Shown here: piece by piece, positions 18,209 to 30,411 of the stretch
How the letters are laid out: each line of letters starts with the position of its first letter
How positions within the stretch are numbered: position 1 is the stretch's first letter
From: Shewanella litoralis
GTDB taxonomy: Bacteria > Pseudomonadota > Gammaproteobacteria > Enterobacterales > Shewanellaceae
DNA length: 64,000 bases
Direction of reading: 5' to 3'
NCBI RefSeq assembly: GCF_009828585.1
Contig: NZ_WSRZ01000015.1
Span: forward strand, 62,001 to 126,000
Program-made: the position numbers and the translations under genes
Notes under the pieces: model-generated
What the model saw: the letters and a program-made list of their open reading frames with translations, nothing else
Databases searched by the model: none
What the model was told of the DNA's origin: nothing

Positions 18209-19408
18209 TTAGTGATTAAAATGATTAAAATAAAAGCTAATTGAATTATTGGCTTGCAATGTTTTAACGGCGCCTTCCGATAATTCATCTAACTTAATGA
18301 CTTCTTTAACCTGTACATCTTCGCTAATTAAAAATCGAAAACTGGGCTCGCCGCCACTGGTGTCACAAGACCATACATGCGGCTGTTTAACGTCAGCGGT
18401 GGTCATCATGACCTTGGCAATAGAATCATCCGTTAAACGCACAATGGTACCCGGTGGATAAATACCTAATATTTTAACCAATACAGAAATCAACTTATCA
18501 CTGTGTTTACTGCTGTGATTTTTAAATAATATCCCCAGCGCGATTTGCGGAGTGTGGTATTTAGACAATAAGGTTTCATAATCATTGGCTAATGACACGA
18601 CTTGAGTAGTGATTAGCAATTTGGCTTCGTTTAAGCCATCAGGAAAGCCGCTGCCATCAATAAACTCATGGTGGTGCAGCACAATATCGAGCATGGCATC
18701 AGGAAATAACCCGCTTCGCTTTAGCATATCAAAGCCAAAATTAGGGTGTTTTTTGAGAAAGTTAGCTTCGACATCCGTTAGCTCACCGCGCTTGCGTCTA
18801 ATGTCTTCTGGCACTTTAAGCTTACCAATATCGTGAAATAAACTGCCTAATGCAATATCGCGCACTTCGGTTTTTGAGAGCTGCAGAGTATGGGCAATCA
18901 TCATGGCAAGCACCGCCACAGAAATACCATGCTGTGTAACACTTTTATCGGCATCGCCACTGCCTACCAGAGTTAAGTGCGGGGTTTCACTCTCGTATAA
19001 ATGCCCAACTAAGTCTTCAACTAAGGTGGCGGCTTCACGATAAGTGCCTTCAGGATCGCTCACCACTTTTCCAAACACTGTGCGACTGTCATTAACCGAT
19101 TTAACAAAACGTTGTTGGCTTAGCCGCATACTTTTTTTAGCCAGTGGACGGTAATCCACTTCTTGAACGAGTTCTTCTTGCGGTTGTTCTATTTCGATAG
19201 GGGCTTCGATAACAGGTAATAAGTCATGGCCATCAATGACATAAACAAAATCTACATCAAGACCTTTTATCATCTCGATTTGCACTTGCTGTTCTAATTT
19301 TACTTTACTGCGGAAAAAAGGATGGCTGGTCCACGACAAAGGCAGCTTCACGGTTAAGCCAATAACCATTTGAGAAACAGGTATTTGTGTTAATTCTGCT
19401 TTAGCCAA
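18209..19408 (-). CDS. HD-GYP domain cyclic-di-GMP phosphodiesterase with DUF3391
   Basis: A 399-residue protein. The N-terminal part (residues 1-110, QIPVSQMVIGLTV) matches DUF3391, and the HD-GYP domain follows: HDIGKLKVPEDI, KKHPNFGFDML, then HHHEFIDGSGFPDGL. The family motif GYP reads GFP here, a tolerated change, while the HD pair and both downstream His residues are kept, so hydrolysis of cyclic di-GMP is likely. No receiver domain or membrane segment is seen, so it is a soluble enzyme. yeeZ starts 16 bases after its stop and may be cotranscribed. Confidence 0.9.
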   Translation of the reverse strand: MAKAELTQIPVSQMVIGLTVKLPLSWTSHPFFRSKVKLEQQVQIEMIKGLDVDFVYVIDGHDLLPVIEAPIEIEQPQEELVQEVDYRPLAKKSMRLSQQRFVKSVNDSRTVFGKVVSDPEGTYREAATLVEDLVGHLYESETPHLTLVGSGDADKSVTQHGISVAVLAMMIAHTLQLSKTEVRDIALGSLFHDIGKLKVPEDIRRKRGELTDVEANFLKKHPNFGFDMLKRSGLFPDAMLDIVLHHHEFIDGSGFPDGLNEAKLLITTQVVSLANDYETLLSKYHTPQIALGILFKNHSSKHSDKLISVLVKILGIYPPGTIVRLTDDSIAKVMMTTADVKQPHVWSCDTSGGEPSFRFLISEDVQVKEVIKLDELSEGAVKTLQANNSISFYFNHFNH

Positions 19409-19547
19409 AGTCGTGATCCTTTCACATTCGCCTATTCGGGCTTGAGTGATAATGTCATTATTACGCTAACATTGTCGTTTGATATCTCGTTATGTATTTC
19501 ATTATTAAGCCGTTACAGCATTACTTCAGTCAATGTAACACGATCAA

Positions 19548-20066
19548 TTACAGCGGTTTGTTTGCCTGAGTGTCTGTTTTCGATGCATTAGCCATATCAC
19601 TATCTTCTAAGGTCCAATCTGCAAAGTAATAATGCAACCGCTTTGATTTTAGTACATAAATCACCGACCAAAATAAAAAAAGTGCATCAAGCGAGTAACC
19701 CACTTTAAATAAGTAATCGTCATGGACGATTCGTTGCAATAAAAACACCGCATCGAGAATGAGTAAAGCCCATAATAACCAAATACTTCGACTAAATAAG
19801 GGTCTTAACAGCAACCAACTACGCTTACGCTCAGCGATGACTAATCCATAGAGTAATACTGCACCGACACCGGCAATCAATGCCAAAATAAAATCGCTTT
19901 TTTCTGGGTAAAACAAGCGCACCAGGGCCGAACGGTCATTAAATTGAGTCAGTGACGCAACAAAGATACACCAACCTCGTGCTAAAAAGACCAAAATTAA
20001 ATACAAAAATAATGGCGGCTTAATATGGCCGCGCTCATCGAGCCAGGTTATATGACTAAAATTCAC
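19548..20066 (-). CDS. DUF2919 family membrane protein (YfeZ-like)
   Basis: A 172-residue inner-membrane protein with about five hydrophobic segments, beginning with a soluble WLDERGHIKPP stretch that is typical of DUF2919. Function unknown. It lies 50 bp after ligA on the same strand and may be read through from it; nothing in the sequence shows a role in replication. Confidence 0.78.
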   Translation of the reverse strand: MNFSHITWLDERGHIKPPLFLYLILVFLARGWCIFVASLTQFNDRSALVRLFYPEKSDFILALIAGVGAVLLYGLVIAERKRSWLLLRPLFSRSIWLLWALLILDAVFLLQRIVHDDYLFKVGYSLDALFLFWSVIYVLKSKRLHYYFADWTLEDSDMANASKTDTQANKPL

Positions 20067-20116
20067 AGTAGACTCTTATCGGCGGCCAAAGACATTAATA
20101 CAGTGATCATTGTGCA

Positions 20117-22159
<2,043 letters not shown>

Positions 22160-22212
22160 TTAAATTTTCATCAAATAACATAGACCGCTATTGCCGATGG
22201 GAATAAAACAAT

Positions 22213-22234
22213 TAAGGCCGCTGCTGCGGCCTTA
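22213..22234 (-). terminator. Hairpin after zipA
   Basis: TAAGGCCG and CGGCCTTA form an 8-bp GC-rich stem about 35 bp after the zipA stop. The following minus-strand bases (ATTGTTTTATT) are only loosely U-rich, so it may be a partial terminator that lets some transcription into ligA. Confidence 0.5.
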
Positions 22235-22269
22235 AAGCGGTAATGTTCAATACTATATTGAGTGTCTTC

Positions 22270-23340
22270 TTACGCAGCGTGAACACGTCTTATATAGTCT
22301 TTTTTAATCGCATCAGACCAGGGCTGACGTTGGCCATCAAGTAATTCTGCATCGAGATCAGCAGCTATTTGGTAAGCCGAGTTAAGCATAATGGTGAAGT
22401 TCATTAATGGGTCGCCAAAAGCGGGTAATGTCATAAATAACACCACTCCCTGGGTGACAAATTGCTCCATGTTGTCAGGGTCAAATACACCGGGCTTTAA
22501 CATGTTGGCTAATGAAAATAACACCTTACCGGTACCTGCATTGTCGATATGACGATGGAAGATATCCATGTCGCCAAACTTAAAGTTAAGTGACAACAGA
22601 CTAGGCAATAGTTCTGCACCGTGTATTTGCTCACCCGGCTTTGCCACAATGTGCAGCACTAATACATCGGTAGGTTCAATCGGCTCATCTGCTGCAACCG
22701 CTTTAGGCTGAGCTTTTATCTGTTCAGGCTGTGGCTCAACGCGAGGAGCTGGCGCTGCTTGCTGTACCTCAGGTTGAATAGACGGCTTAGTGGGCTCAGC
22801 TTGAATCGGAGCAGTTTTCAGCGGCTCAGTTTTTGTTGGTAATGGTTTACCCGTATAGCTTTCTAATTTTGCTGTACTGGTTGAGGTATTAAAAATCTTT
22901 TTCGGTAAGCTCATGGCTGAACTTACACTTTGTGCCAAGCTATGAGATGCTGGTGTTGGCGTATCATTTTCAACATTCAACGTTGGCTGAACGGGTTGTT
23001 TTACTACAGGCTCTGGTTGGCGTAACGCATCCTGTAATGGAGTGTTACTTTGAGTCATTTGTGATGAATTAAGCGGTTTTTGGCTCAAGTTAGTTTTAAG
23101 GATAGGCTTATTGACTATCTCTTCTACTTCATCAGCTTTGCGCACCCGCACTTTACCAATACCATCGGCATCGAAACCATCAGTGTCACGACGTTGAGCT
23201 TGGTTTTTGTAAAATCCGGCCATCGGACTTTGCTTCATTGATTTAGGTTGTTGTTTTCTAATTGACCAAAAACCGTGCGCTAACACCGCAATAATTGCGA
23301 TTGCGCCTAATATAAAAAACACCAATTGCAGATCTTTCAT
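22270..23340 (-). CDS. zipA: Cell division protein ZipA
   Basis: A 356-residue bitopic protein that tethers FtsZ to the membrane. It has an N-terminal transmembrane segment (about residues 5-25, outside-facing N-terminus), a charged stretch, a long proline- and glutamine-rich linker (about 90-215), and a C-terminal FtsZ-binding domain of about 135 residues starting at DVLVLHIVAKPGEQIHG and ending with D-A-I-K-K-D-Y-I-R-R. The layout is that of E. coli ZipA. It sits 21 bp after smc, so smc-zipA are probably one transcript. Confidence 0.93.
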   Translation of the reverse strand: MKDLQLVFFILGAIAIIAVLAHGFWSIRKQQPKSMKQSPMAGFYKNQAQRRDTDGFDADGIGKVRVRKADEVEEIVNKPILKTNLSQKPLNSSQMTQSNTPLQDALRQPEPVVKQPVQPTLNVENDTPTPASHSLAQSVSSAMSLPKKIFNTSTSTAKLESYTGKPLPTKTEPLKTAPIQAEPTKPSIQPEVQQAAPAPRVEPQPEQIKAQPKAVAADEPIEPTDVLVLHIVAKPGEQIHGAELLPSLLSLNFKFGDMDIFHRHIDNAGTGKVLFSLANMLKPGVFDPDNMEQFVTQGVVLFMTLPAFGDPLMNFTIMLNSAYQIAADLDAELLDGQRQPWSDAIKKDYIRRVHAA

Positions 23341-23361
23341 TAGTATCCCTGTCTTTCAAAT

Positions 23362-26300
23362 TTATACCGCGTCGGCTAAGGCAACTGCGGCTTCAATGTC
23401 CACTGCGACTATCCTTGAAACGCCTGGTTCATGCATAGTAACGCCAATGAGTTGATCAGCCATTTCCATCGTTATTTTATTGTGACTGATATAGATAAAC
23501 TGCACACTTTGTGACATTTCTTGCAATAAGCGGCAAAAACGCTCGACGTTTGCGTCATCCAAAGGTGCATCAACTTCATCTAACATACAAAAAGGTGCTG
23601 GGTTTAGCCTAAAGATAGCAAAGACTAATGATAAAGCGGTTAAGGCTTTTTCTCCACCACTAAGTAAATGTATGGTGCTATTCTTCTTACCCGGTGGCTG
23701 GGCCATGATAGTGACTCCTGTTTCGAGTAAGTCATCATCAGTGAGCGCCAAATACGCTTTACCACCGCCAAACACTTTAGGGAACAATTGCCCTAAATCG
23801 TGATTGACCGCTTCAAATGTCGCCTTAAAGCGGGTTTTGGTTTCTTTGTCGATTTTTCTGATTGCATCTTCCAACGTAGACAATCCTTTATTTAGATCAT
23901 CATCTTGACTGTCTAAATAAGCTTTGCGTTCACGCTGGGTTTCAAATTCTTCAATTGCCGCCAGGTTAATTGCCCCTAGGCGAATAATCTTTTGTTTTAC
24001 TTTCTCTAGTTGCTCAGACCACACATTGGCAGAAGCTTGCAGGGGCATATCGGCAATCACTTGTTGCAACACAATTTGCTGCTCTTGCAGTAATTGTAGC
24101 TGCGCATTGGCCTGCCCTTTTAACCCCTCACGACGTAACTTTAACGCGCTTATCTTTTGAGTCAAGTCCTGTAACACTACAAGCTGTTGTTTTTGCATCA
24201 ATACTGAGCTATCTAGACTAGTTTGCAGCTCGGCTTGTTGGGCACGATTTTGTTGCAGTTGTTGCTGCAGGGCTTGCTGTTGCTCAAGCGCGTCAGTAAG
24301 TTGGGCAGATAATTGTGCTAATTGATGCTCACCACGCTGATGTTGATTGTCTTGCAACATTTGTTGTAATTGAGCGTACTGATTTGATAATTCAGTCTGT
24401 TTTTCAGTTTGTTGTTGTAATTGTTGCAAGCTAAGCGCTTGTTGAGTGGCATGTTGTTGGCGCAGAGATTGTTGCTGCGTAAGCTTATTAAGGGCTTCAG
24501 CACGCTTGCTTTTGGTTTCTCTGAGCTTTGCCTGGTTACTTTGCCATGCATGCTGCGCGACTTCATGTTGATTAATGGCAGTCGACAAGTCCTCTTCTTG
24601 AGCGAAAACTTGCGCTTCGTATGCTTCTGCCTGCATTTGTTTGTCACGATAAGCTTGTTCAAGTTTAACCAGCGAATCATGACACTGTTGCAGCTTTTGT
24701 TGTTTATCGGATTGTTGTTGCTGCAAACTTGCCACGGTCGATTGCAACTTAGTTTGGCTAATTTGCAGTTGATGAGTGCGCTGTTGCACCTGGCTAAATT
24801 GTATTTGCTGCTCAGCGGCTTGCTGGGTGTATTCCGTTAGCGTTTGTTGTGCAATATCCCATTGTGTTTCCAGCGCGAGTATTTGCTCAATCAAAACTGC
24901 ACGCTCCTGACTAAGCACGATAGCAGACTGCCCAGCCTGGGTATGATTTAATACAAAACCGTGGCCCACTAGGTAGCCTTCTTGAGTGGCAATGTATTGA
25001 TCATGATTAATGGTCGGTAACAGACGCGTCGCTTCATCAAGATTTTGCGCCCAAATGACCGACGAAAGCCATGGCGCTAAATTGACCTCAGTGGAGAATG
25101 CACTATTGCTCATGGTGGTTTGCTGGGCAAAGCCAATCAATGACTGACTAGGCGCTTCGCCGGCGGTTACCACCGGAAGTTGGCTGAGACCTTGTAAAAC
25201 CATATCAACGGCTTTTTCCCAACCCGCTCTGACTTCTATCACTTGCCATAATTGCTGGCCTGTCGATTGTGTATGCCCTGCAAGTAACTCATCGATAAGT
25301 TGCAAACGGGCATGACGATGAGTCATGGTTTGCTTAAGCGTTTGGTATGTTTCTCGCTGCTGCTCTAGCGCATGTTGAGCGTTGCTAAGCTGCTGCTCAC
25401 TTTGCTGTAACTGTGAAAGTGTGTCAGCCAACTGCGAATCAACACGATCTAGTTGTGTTTGGGTATCGTTTAGCTGCGCTTGATTATCTTGTTGCTCCAA
25501 CGCAGCTAACTCTTGAGTTAATTGCAATTTTTGGCGCTCGTCTTGCTGCACGCTTTGTTGGTGATGATTTAAGCTTGATTGTGACAACGCCAATTGCATT
25601 TTAGTCGTCGCCAGCGTTTCAGCGTATTGAGTCAGCTGCAATTGTTGATCATCGCAAGCCTCTTCAACCACAGACAATTGTTCATCAATCAACGCAAGTG
25701 CGTCTTGGGCTTGTTCGCATTGCGGAGTTAAAGCATCAGCCTGTGCCACTAACGCCTGATAGCTGTCGCTCAAACTTGCAATAGCTAACTCACCTGCGTC
25801 TAATTGATGTTGTAACGCGCTGATTTGCTGTTGCAGCTGTGAGTCTTGTTGTTGCTGATGTTTAAGTTGTTGCTCGAGCTTAGTAATGTTATTGCCGGTT
25901 AAATAGTAATGTTCAACTAATTTATGCTCAGCATCGCTTAACTCAGCCAATTGCTGTTTCAGCTGCGTAACACTGGTGTCACCTTGTTGGGCAGTGCTTT
26001 GCAGTTGCTCTGATTGAACTTCTAATCCGCTTAATTCAGCTTCAAGTTTATCGGTTTGAGCGAGTTGCTCTTGATAACGAATAACCAGTAATTGGCTGTG
26101 CAGTTGACGTTCGCTATTTTTAAGCTCGCGGTATTGTAATGCGGCTTTGGCTTGTTGTGATAACTTGTCCAGTTGCGCGCCAAGTTCAACTCTAATGTCG
26201 TTTAAACGGGTTAGGTTTTCACGCGTATGGCGAATGCGATTTTCGGTTTCGCGGCGGCGTTCTTTATAACGAGAAATACCCGCAGCCTCTTCGATAAATA

Positions 26301-26784
26301 TCCGCAGCTCTTGCGGCTTAGATTCGATTAAACGAGAAATGGTGCCCTGTTCAATAATCGCATAGCTTCGCGGTCCAAGGCCGGTGCCCATGAATAAATC
26401 GGTGATGTCTTTGCGCCGACACTTTTGACCGTTTAAAAAGTACGTTGATTCGCTGTCGCGGTTAACCTGGCGTTTCACTGAGATTTCTTGATAACTCGCA
26501 TATTGCCCAGCTAAACGCCCTTGAGTGTTTTCAAAGACTAATTCAACTCCGGCTACAGAAATCGGTTTGCGTGAAGATGAGCCGTTAAAAATAACATCTG
26601 TCATCGAATCGCCACGAAGATTTTTAGCGCTACTTTCGCCCAGCACCCAGCGCACAGCATCAATCACGTTGGATTTGCCGCAGCCATTTGGGCCAATAAT
26701 TGCTGATAACGCGTTATCAAATGGGATTTTAGTTGGGTCTACAAACGACTTAAATCCAGCAAGTTTTATTTGTTTTAATCTCAT
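23362..26784 (-). CDS. smc: Chromosome partition protein SMC
   Basis: The 1140-residue condensin ATPase that compacts and segregates the chromosome. The N-terminal head has IGPNGCGKSNVIDAV (Walker A, about residue 32) and the C-terminal head has LLSGGEKALTALSLV and CMLDEVDAPLDD. A hinge near residues 490-620 separates two long coiled-coil arms rich in glutamine. This is a genuine SMC, not the MukB version used by enterobacteria. zipA follows after 21 bp; cysZ is divergent. Confidence 0.96.
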   Translation of the reverse strand: MRLKQIKLAGFKSFVDPTKIPFDNALSAIIGPNGCGKSNVIDAVRWVLGESSAKNLRGDSMTDVIFNGSSSRKPISVAGVELVFENTQGRLAGQYASYQEISVKRQVNRDSESTYFLNGQKCRRKDITDLFMGTGLGPRSYAIIEQGTISRLIESKPQELRIFIEEAAGISRYKERRRETENRIRHTRENLTRLNDIRVELGAQLDKLSQQAKAALQYRELKNSERQLHSQLLVIRYQEQLAQTDKLEAELSGLEVQSEQLQSTAQQGDTSVTQLKQQLAELSDAEHKLVEHYYLTGNNITKLEQQLKHQQQQDSQLQQQISALQHQLDAGELAIASLSDSYQALVAQADALTPQCEQAQDALALIDEQLSVVEEACDDQQLQLTQYAETLATTKMQLALSQSSLNHHQQSVQQDERQKLQLTQELAALEQQDNQAQLNDTQTQLDRVDSQLADTLSQLQQSEQQLSNAQHALEQQRETYQTLKQTMTHRHARLQLIDELLAGHTQSTGQQLWQVIEVRAGWEKAVDMVLQGLSQLPVVTAGEAPSQSLIGFAQQTTMSNSAFSTEVNLAPWLSSVIWAQNLDEATRLLPTINHDQYIATQEGYLVGHGFVLNHTQAGQSAIVLSQERAVLIEQILALETQWDIAQQTLTEYTQQAAEQQIQFSQVQQRTHQLQISQTKLQSTVASLQQQQSDKQQKLQQCHDSLVKLEQAYRDKQMQAEAYEAQVFAQEEDLSTAINQHEVAQHAWQSNQAKLRETKSKRAEALNKLTQQQSLRQQHATQQALSLQQLQQQTEKQTELSNQYAQLQQMLQDNQHQRGEHQLAQLSAQLTDALEQQQALQQQLQQNRAQQAELQTSLDSSVLMQKQQLVVLQDLTQKISALKLRREGLKGQANAQLQLLQEQQIVLQQVIADMPLQASANVWSEQLEKVKQKIIRLGAINLAAIEEFETQRERKAYLDSQDDDLNKGLSTLEDAIRKIDKETKTRFKATFEAVNHDLGQLFPKVFGGGKAYLALTDDDLLETGVTIMAQPPGKKNSTIHLLSGGEKALTALSLVFAIFRLNPAPFCMLDEVDAPLDDANVERFCRLLQEMSQSVQFIYISHNKITMEMADQLIGVTMHEPGVSRIVAVDIEAAVALADAV

Positions 26785-26944
26785 GTTGCCAGTTCAGGTA
26801 CGCATTAAAAGGAAAAAGCAGCTCACTTTAGCAATTGAGGTGCATTTTGTAACGATTTTTATCCTTTTGAAACAGTTTATCGCTTGTTTTATTGTCTTTG
26901 GCTGGTCAAACTCAACGTTATGAGTCACAAAATAGGCGAGTTAA

Positions 26945-27718
26945 ATGGTAAACAATACTCAGACCGTTAAAAAGAGCGGTGTAAATTATTTTATGCAAGG
27001 CTTTCAATTAATTAAACAGCCAGGGTTACGCTCATTTGTATTTATCCCGCTGATGATCAATTTAGTGCTGTTTGCAGGGGCGATGTATTTTGCGGTTGGT
27101 CAGTTGACCCTGCTTTTTGACTGGATGAACGGCCAACTGCCCGACTATTTAAGTTGGTTGCATTTCTTTTTATGGCCACTGGCTGTTCTGACCATGTTAG
27201 TGGTGATGTCGTTTATTTTCAGCTCGGTAATGAACTGGCTAGCCGCCCCTTTTAATGGCTTGCTCGCTGAAAAAGTGGAACAACATCTTACCGGCAAAAA
27301 CCTAAACACTGGCACATCTATCGACATGGTTAAAGATTTGCCGCGAGTGCTCGGACGTGAGTGGACTAAGCTTAAATACTATTTACCAAGAGCACTGCTA
27401 TTTTTGGTGTTATTTTGGGTCCCCGTCGTCGGCCAAACTGCAGCGCCAGTATTGTGGTTTTTATTTACCGCATGGATGATGGCAATTCAATATTGTGATT
27501 ACCCATTTGATAACCATAAAGTCAGCTTTGATGACATGAAGTTTGCTCTTAAAAACACCAAGGGTTCGAGCTACAGTTTTGGCGCCTCGGTCACCTTGTT
27601 TTCAATGATCCCCATTGTGAACTTTATTGTGATGCCGGTGGCCATTTGCGGTGCAACCTCAATGTGGGTCGACAAATACCGCGAAGTTTACAAAAACCCA
27701 ATGGTTGCACCAGACTAG
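26945..27718 (+). CDS. cysZ: Sulfate transporter CysZ
   Basis: A 257-residue inner-membrane protein of the EI24/CysZ family that takes up sulfate for cysteine synthesis. It begins GVNYFMQGFQLIKQPGLRSFVFIPL, contains four main hydrophobic blocks (given roughly as residues 25-50, 70-100, 140-180 and 205-235), and has the NWLAAPFNGLLAEKVE segment typical of the family. Length matches E. coli CysZ (253). It is divergent from smc; cysK lies about 5.5 kb further on but is not linked transcriptionally. Confidence 0.9.
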   Translation: MVNNTQTVKKSGVNYFMQGFQLIKQPGLRSFVFIPLMINLVLFAGAMYFAVGQLTLLFDWMNGQLPDYLSWLHFFLWPLAVLTMLVVMSFIFSSVMNWLAAPFNGLLAEKVEQHLTGKNLNTGTSIDMVKDLPRVLGREWTKLKYYLPRALLFLVLFWVPVVGQTAAPVLWFLFTAWMMAIQYCDYPFDNHKVSFDDMKFALKNTKGSSYSFGASVTLFSMIPIVNFIVMPVAICGATSMWVDKYREVYKNPMVAPD

Positions 27719-27765
27719 CTTTTTAAACGCTTCATTTTCGTTAGTATGATGCAATGCTCTACACT

Positions 27766-27792
27766 AGCCCGTTCTGTTGAATGGGCTTTTTT
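27766..27792 (+). terminator. Intrinsic terminator of cysZ
   Basis: AGCCCGTT and AATGGGCT pair (one G-U), with a 6-base loop and a T6 tail. Confidence 0.75.
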
Positions 27793-27907
27793 ATGCCTGC
27801 TCAACATTCTGTAACAATTCATTGATATTTTAGTCACAAGTCAGACCTGCCATAAGCACACTTTTTTGCGACAATAGTTAAAATAACAATAAAGAGAAAC
27901 ACTGGTT

Positions 27908-30253
27908 GTGATTAATTTTTTTCGTGCTGTATTCATTACAAGTATTGTGTCTGCTGTGGTGTCGCAAAACTGTTTTGCAGGTTCTAGCCAACAATTTCAT
28001 TTAGATATTCCGACTATCAATCAAGAAGTTGAAATCGATGGCGACTTCAACGAGCCTGTTTGGCAGCAAGCTGCGCAGGTAATGTTAAAATACGAAACCT
28101 CTCCTGGTGAAAACATTGCCGCCCCAGTCAATACCTACGCCAAAGTCTTTGCCTCTAAAAGCAGTTTATATTTTGCGTTTATCGCTCACGATCCATCGCC
28201 AGAGAATATCAGGGTCAACCTAAGAGATCGTGATAAGTCCTGGGGTGACGATATGGTCGGTATCAAGCTCGACACGTTTAATAATGCTCGCCTAGCCTAT
28301 CAATTTTTTATTAATGCCTATGGGGTGCAAAGTGATTCAATCGAAAACGAACTCACAGGCCAGGAAAGTGATGCCTGGGATGGTATTTGGTACAGTAAAG
28401 GTAAATTGACCGAGCAAGGCTATCAAGTTGAAATACAACTGCCACTGCGCTTATTTAACTTTGATGACAGCCACCCTTTACAAACATGGGGACTAGAATT
28501 AATCCGTTTTTATCCTCGTAATGAAACCCATCGATTATCGACTCATCAAATTGACCGTAATGTAGCATGCCAGCTTTGCCAATTAGGTACCGTCTCTGGC
28601 CTTGCAGGGGCGACACAAGGTAAAGACCTCCAAATAACGCCATCTTTTGTGGCAGATCAGAGTGAGCAGCGAGAGCTTGCGCAAACGGGCCCATGGCAAG
28701 ATAATACCAACGTAGAAGCGGGTGTTGACCTACGTTGGGGGATCACCCCTACGACGTTACTTAATGCCACCATTAACCCCGATTTCTCGCAAGTTGAAGC
28801 CGACGCAGGGCAATTAGATGTTAACAATACCTTTGCGCTATTTTTCCCAGAGAAACGCGCATTCTTTTTAGACAATAAAGACTATTTTGATACCCAGTTA
28901 GATTTACTGCATACCCGTAATATTGGCTCGCCTGACTATGGGGTAAAACTTACTAGTAAAACTGACGATCATACCTTTGCCATGTTGGCGGCCAATGACA
29001 TTCAAAGCCAATTTTTGGTGCCAGGTAATTTAAGCTCCGACATTGCGGTCATTAATGAGCAAAGCCATAACGTTGCAACCCGCTACCGATTTGACCCAAG
29101 TAAGCAATTTTCGGTTGGTGGTTTAGTCACCTTAAAGCAAGCGGATGATTACCATAACTATTTAGCTAGCGTTGATGTTAAATACCAACCCACAAAACAA
29201 GACACATTTACCGCGCAATATGCCCATTCGCAAACACAATACCCTGATGATTTTTTCAATCAGTTTTGCGGCAGAGACGATTGCAACTACACTTTTGATG
29301 ATTGTGAAATCGGTGATTGTGCCATTAACGAGCGGGTATTGCGCACCGATAAAGACGGTGAGTTTGATGATGCTATGTACAACATCGCCTACCAACACGA
29401 ACGTCGAAACTGGTATGTATCGACTAATTACGAATCGATTGGCAGCGATTTTAGAGCCGATTTAGGCTTTATTGATAAAGTTGATTTAACTAAGTATGTG
29501 TTTGGTGGTGGGTATATTTGGTATCCGGATAACCACTTTTTTAGCCGGATCGAATTAGGCGGTGATTGGGATATTACTCATAGCCAGAATGACGAGCGAC
29601 TTGAACAAGAAACCGAAATGTTTATTGAGTTTGAAGGTGGTTTACAAAGTTATATTGCCACAGGGATGATTCAGCGCGAACGAGTGGGCAGACGTCATAA
29701 TCCGAGCATCATAGATATTGACGGTAACACCACCTTGTTTGAAGAAACCTTAGGCTGGTTATACACCAATTTCACTCCAGTAGGCTCACTCAAGCTCGAA
29801 CTGGATATGTACTTGGGTGATGATATCGATTTTGCCAATAACCGCCCTGCTACGGTACACATGTATAATCCGGGTATTGAATGGAAGATAACTGAATCGT
29901 TAGTACTCGATTTTTCACACCGATACCAAACCTTAGATGTTGACGATGGCCGTTTATTTACCGCCAACCTCAGTGACGTACGCTTAAACTGGCAATTAAC
30001 CCTCAATAGCTTTATTCGTTTAAGCAGTGTGTATACTCGCATTGAACGCGACCCTAATTTATATCTGTACCAAAATCCGGATAAGCGTTATCAAGACTTA
30101 GGCAATGAATTGCTATACGGTTATAAGTTAAATCCGCAGAGTGTGTTTTATGTGGGATATTCAGACGCATTTGTGGCAAACGATGACATAGATTCGTTAA
30201 CGCAACAAGAGAAAACCTACTTCATGAAGATGAGTTACGCCTGGTTGTTATAA
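27908..30253 (+). CDS. Outer-membrane protein with CBM9-like and DUF5916 domains
   Basis: A 781-residue exported protein. A signal peptide ends near residue 25 (QNCFA). A CBM9-like carbohydrate-binding fold (about residues 35-220, with EIDGDFNEPVWQQA and FINAYGVQSDS) is followed by a long region rich in alternating beta strands (about 260-781) that ends in an aromatic residue pattern (K-M-S-Y-A-W-L-L), as in outer-membrane barrels. This pairing is common in marine gammaproteobacteria and Bacteroidetes with unproven function. Four cysteines in the CGRDDCNY...CEIGDC loop likely form disulfides. Start codon is GTG at 27908. A shared bidirectional terminator separates it from the convergent regulator. 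Confidence 0.82.
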   Translation: MINFFRAVFITSIVSAVVSQNCFAGSSQQFHLDIPTINQEVEIDGDFNEPVWQQAAQVMLKYETSPGENIAAPVNTYAKVFASKSSLYFAFIAHDPSPENIRVNLRDRDKSWGDDMVGIKLDTFNNARLAYQFFINAYGVQSDSIENELTGQESDAWDGIWYSKGKLTEQGYQVEIQLPLRLFNFDDSHPLQTWGLELIRFYPRNETHRLSTHQIDRNVACQLCQLGTVSGLAGATQGKDLQITPSFVADQSEQRELAQTGPWQDNTNVEAGVDLRWGITPTTLLNATINPDFSQVEADAGQLDVNNTFALFFPEKRAFFLDNKDYFDTQLDLLHTRNIGSPDYGVKLTSKTDDHTFAMLAANDIQSQFLVPGNLSSDIAVINEQSHNVATRYRFDPSKQFSVGGLVTLKQADDYHNYLASVDVKYQPTKQDTFTAQYAHSQTQYPDDFFNQFCGRDDCNYTFDDCEIGDCAINERVLRTDKDGEFDDAMYNIAYQHERRNWYVSTNYESIGSDFRADLGFIDKVDLTKYVFGGGYIWYPDNHFFSRIELGGDWDITHSQNDERLEQETEMFIEFEGGLQSYIATGMIQRERVGRRHNPSIIDIDGNTTLFEETLGWLYTNFTPVGSLKLELDMYLGDDIDFANNRPATVHMYNPGIEWKITESLVLDFSHRYQTLDVDDGRLFTANLSDVRLNWQLTLNSFIRLSSVYTRIERDPNLYLYQNPDKRYQDLGNELLYGYKLNPQSVFYVGYSDAFVANDDIDSLTQQEKTYFMKMSYAWLL

Positions 30254-30354
30254 TGCCATTGCGCGTTAATAACCGATGCTCAGCGAGAGTTTACAAAGGG
30301 CTTAAAGGCGCATAACTGATGAATATAAAACTGATCTGCCAATAAATTAGCCAC

Positions 30355-30394
30355 AAAAAAACGCCGTTGATTGATAACATCAACGGCGTTTTTT
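30355..30394. terminator. Bidirectional intrinsic terminator
   Basis: ACGCCGTTGAT and ATCAACGGCGT form an 11-bp stem with a 7-base loop, flanked by A7 and T-tract. It lies between convergent genes and can stop both. Confidence 0.9.
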
Positions 30395-30411
30395 ATGTGC
30401 GCTATTACTTA

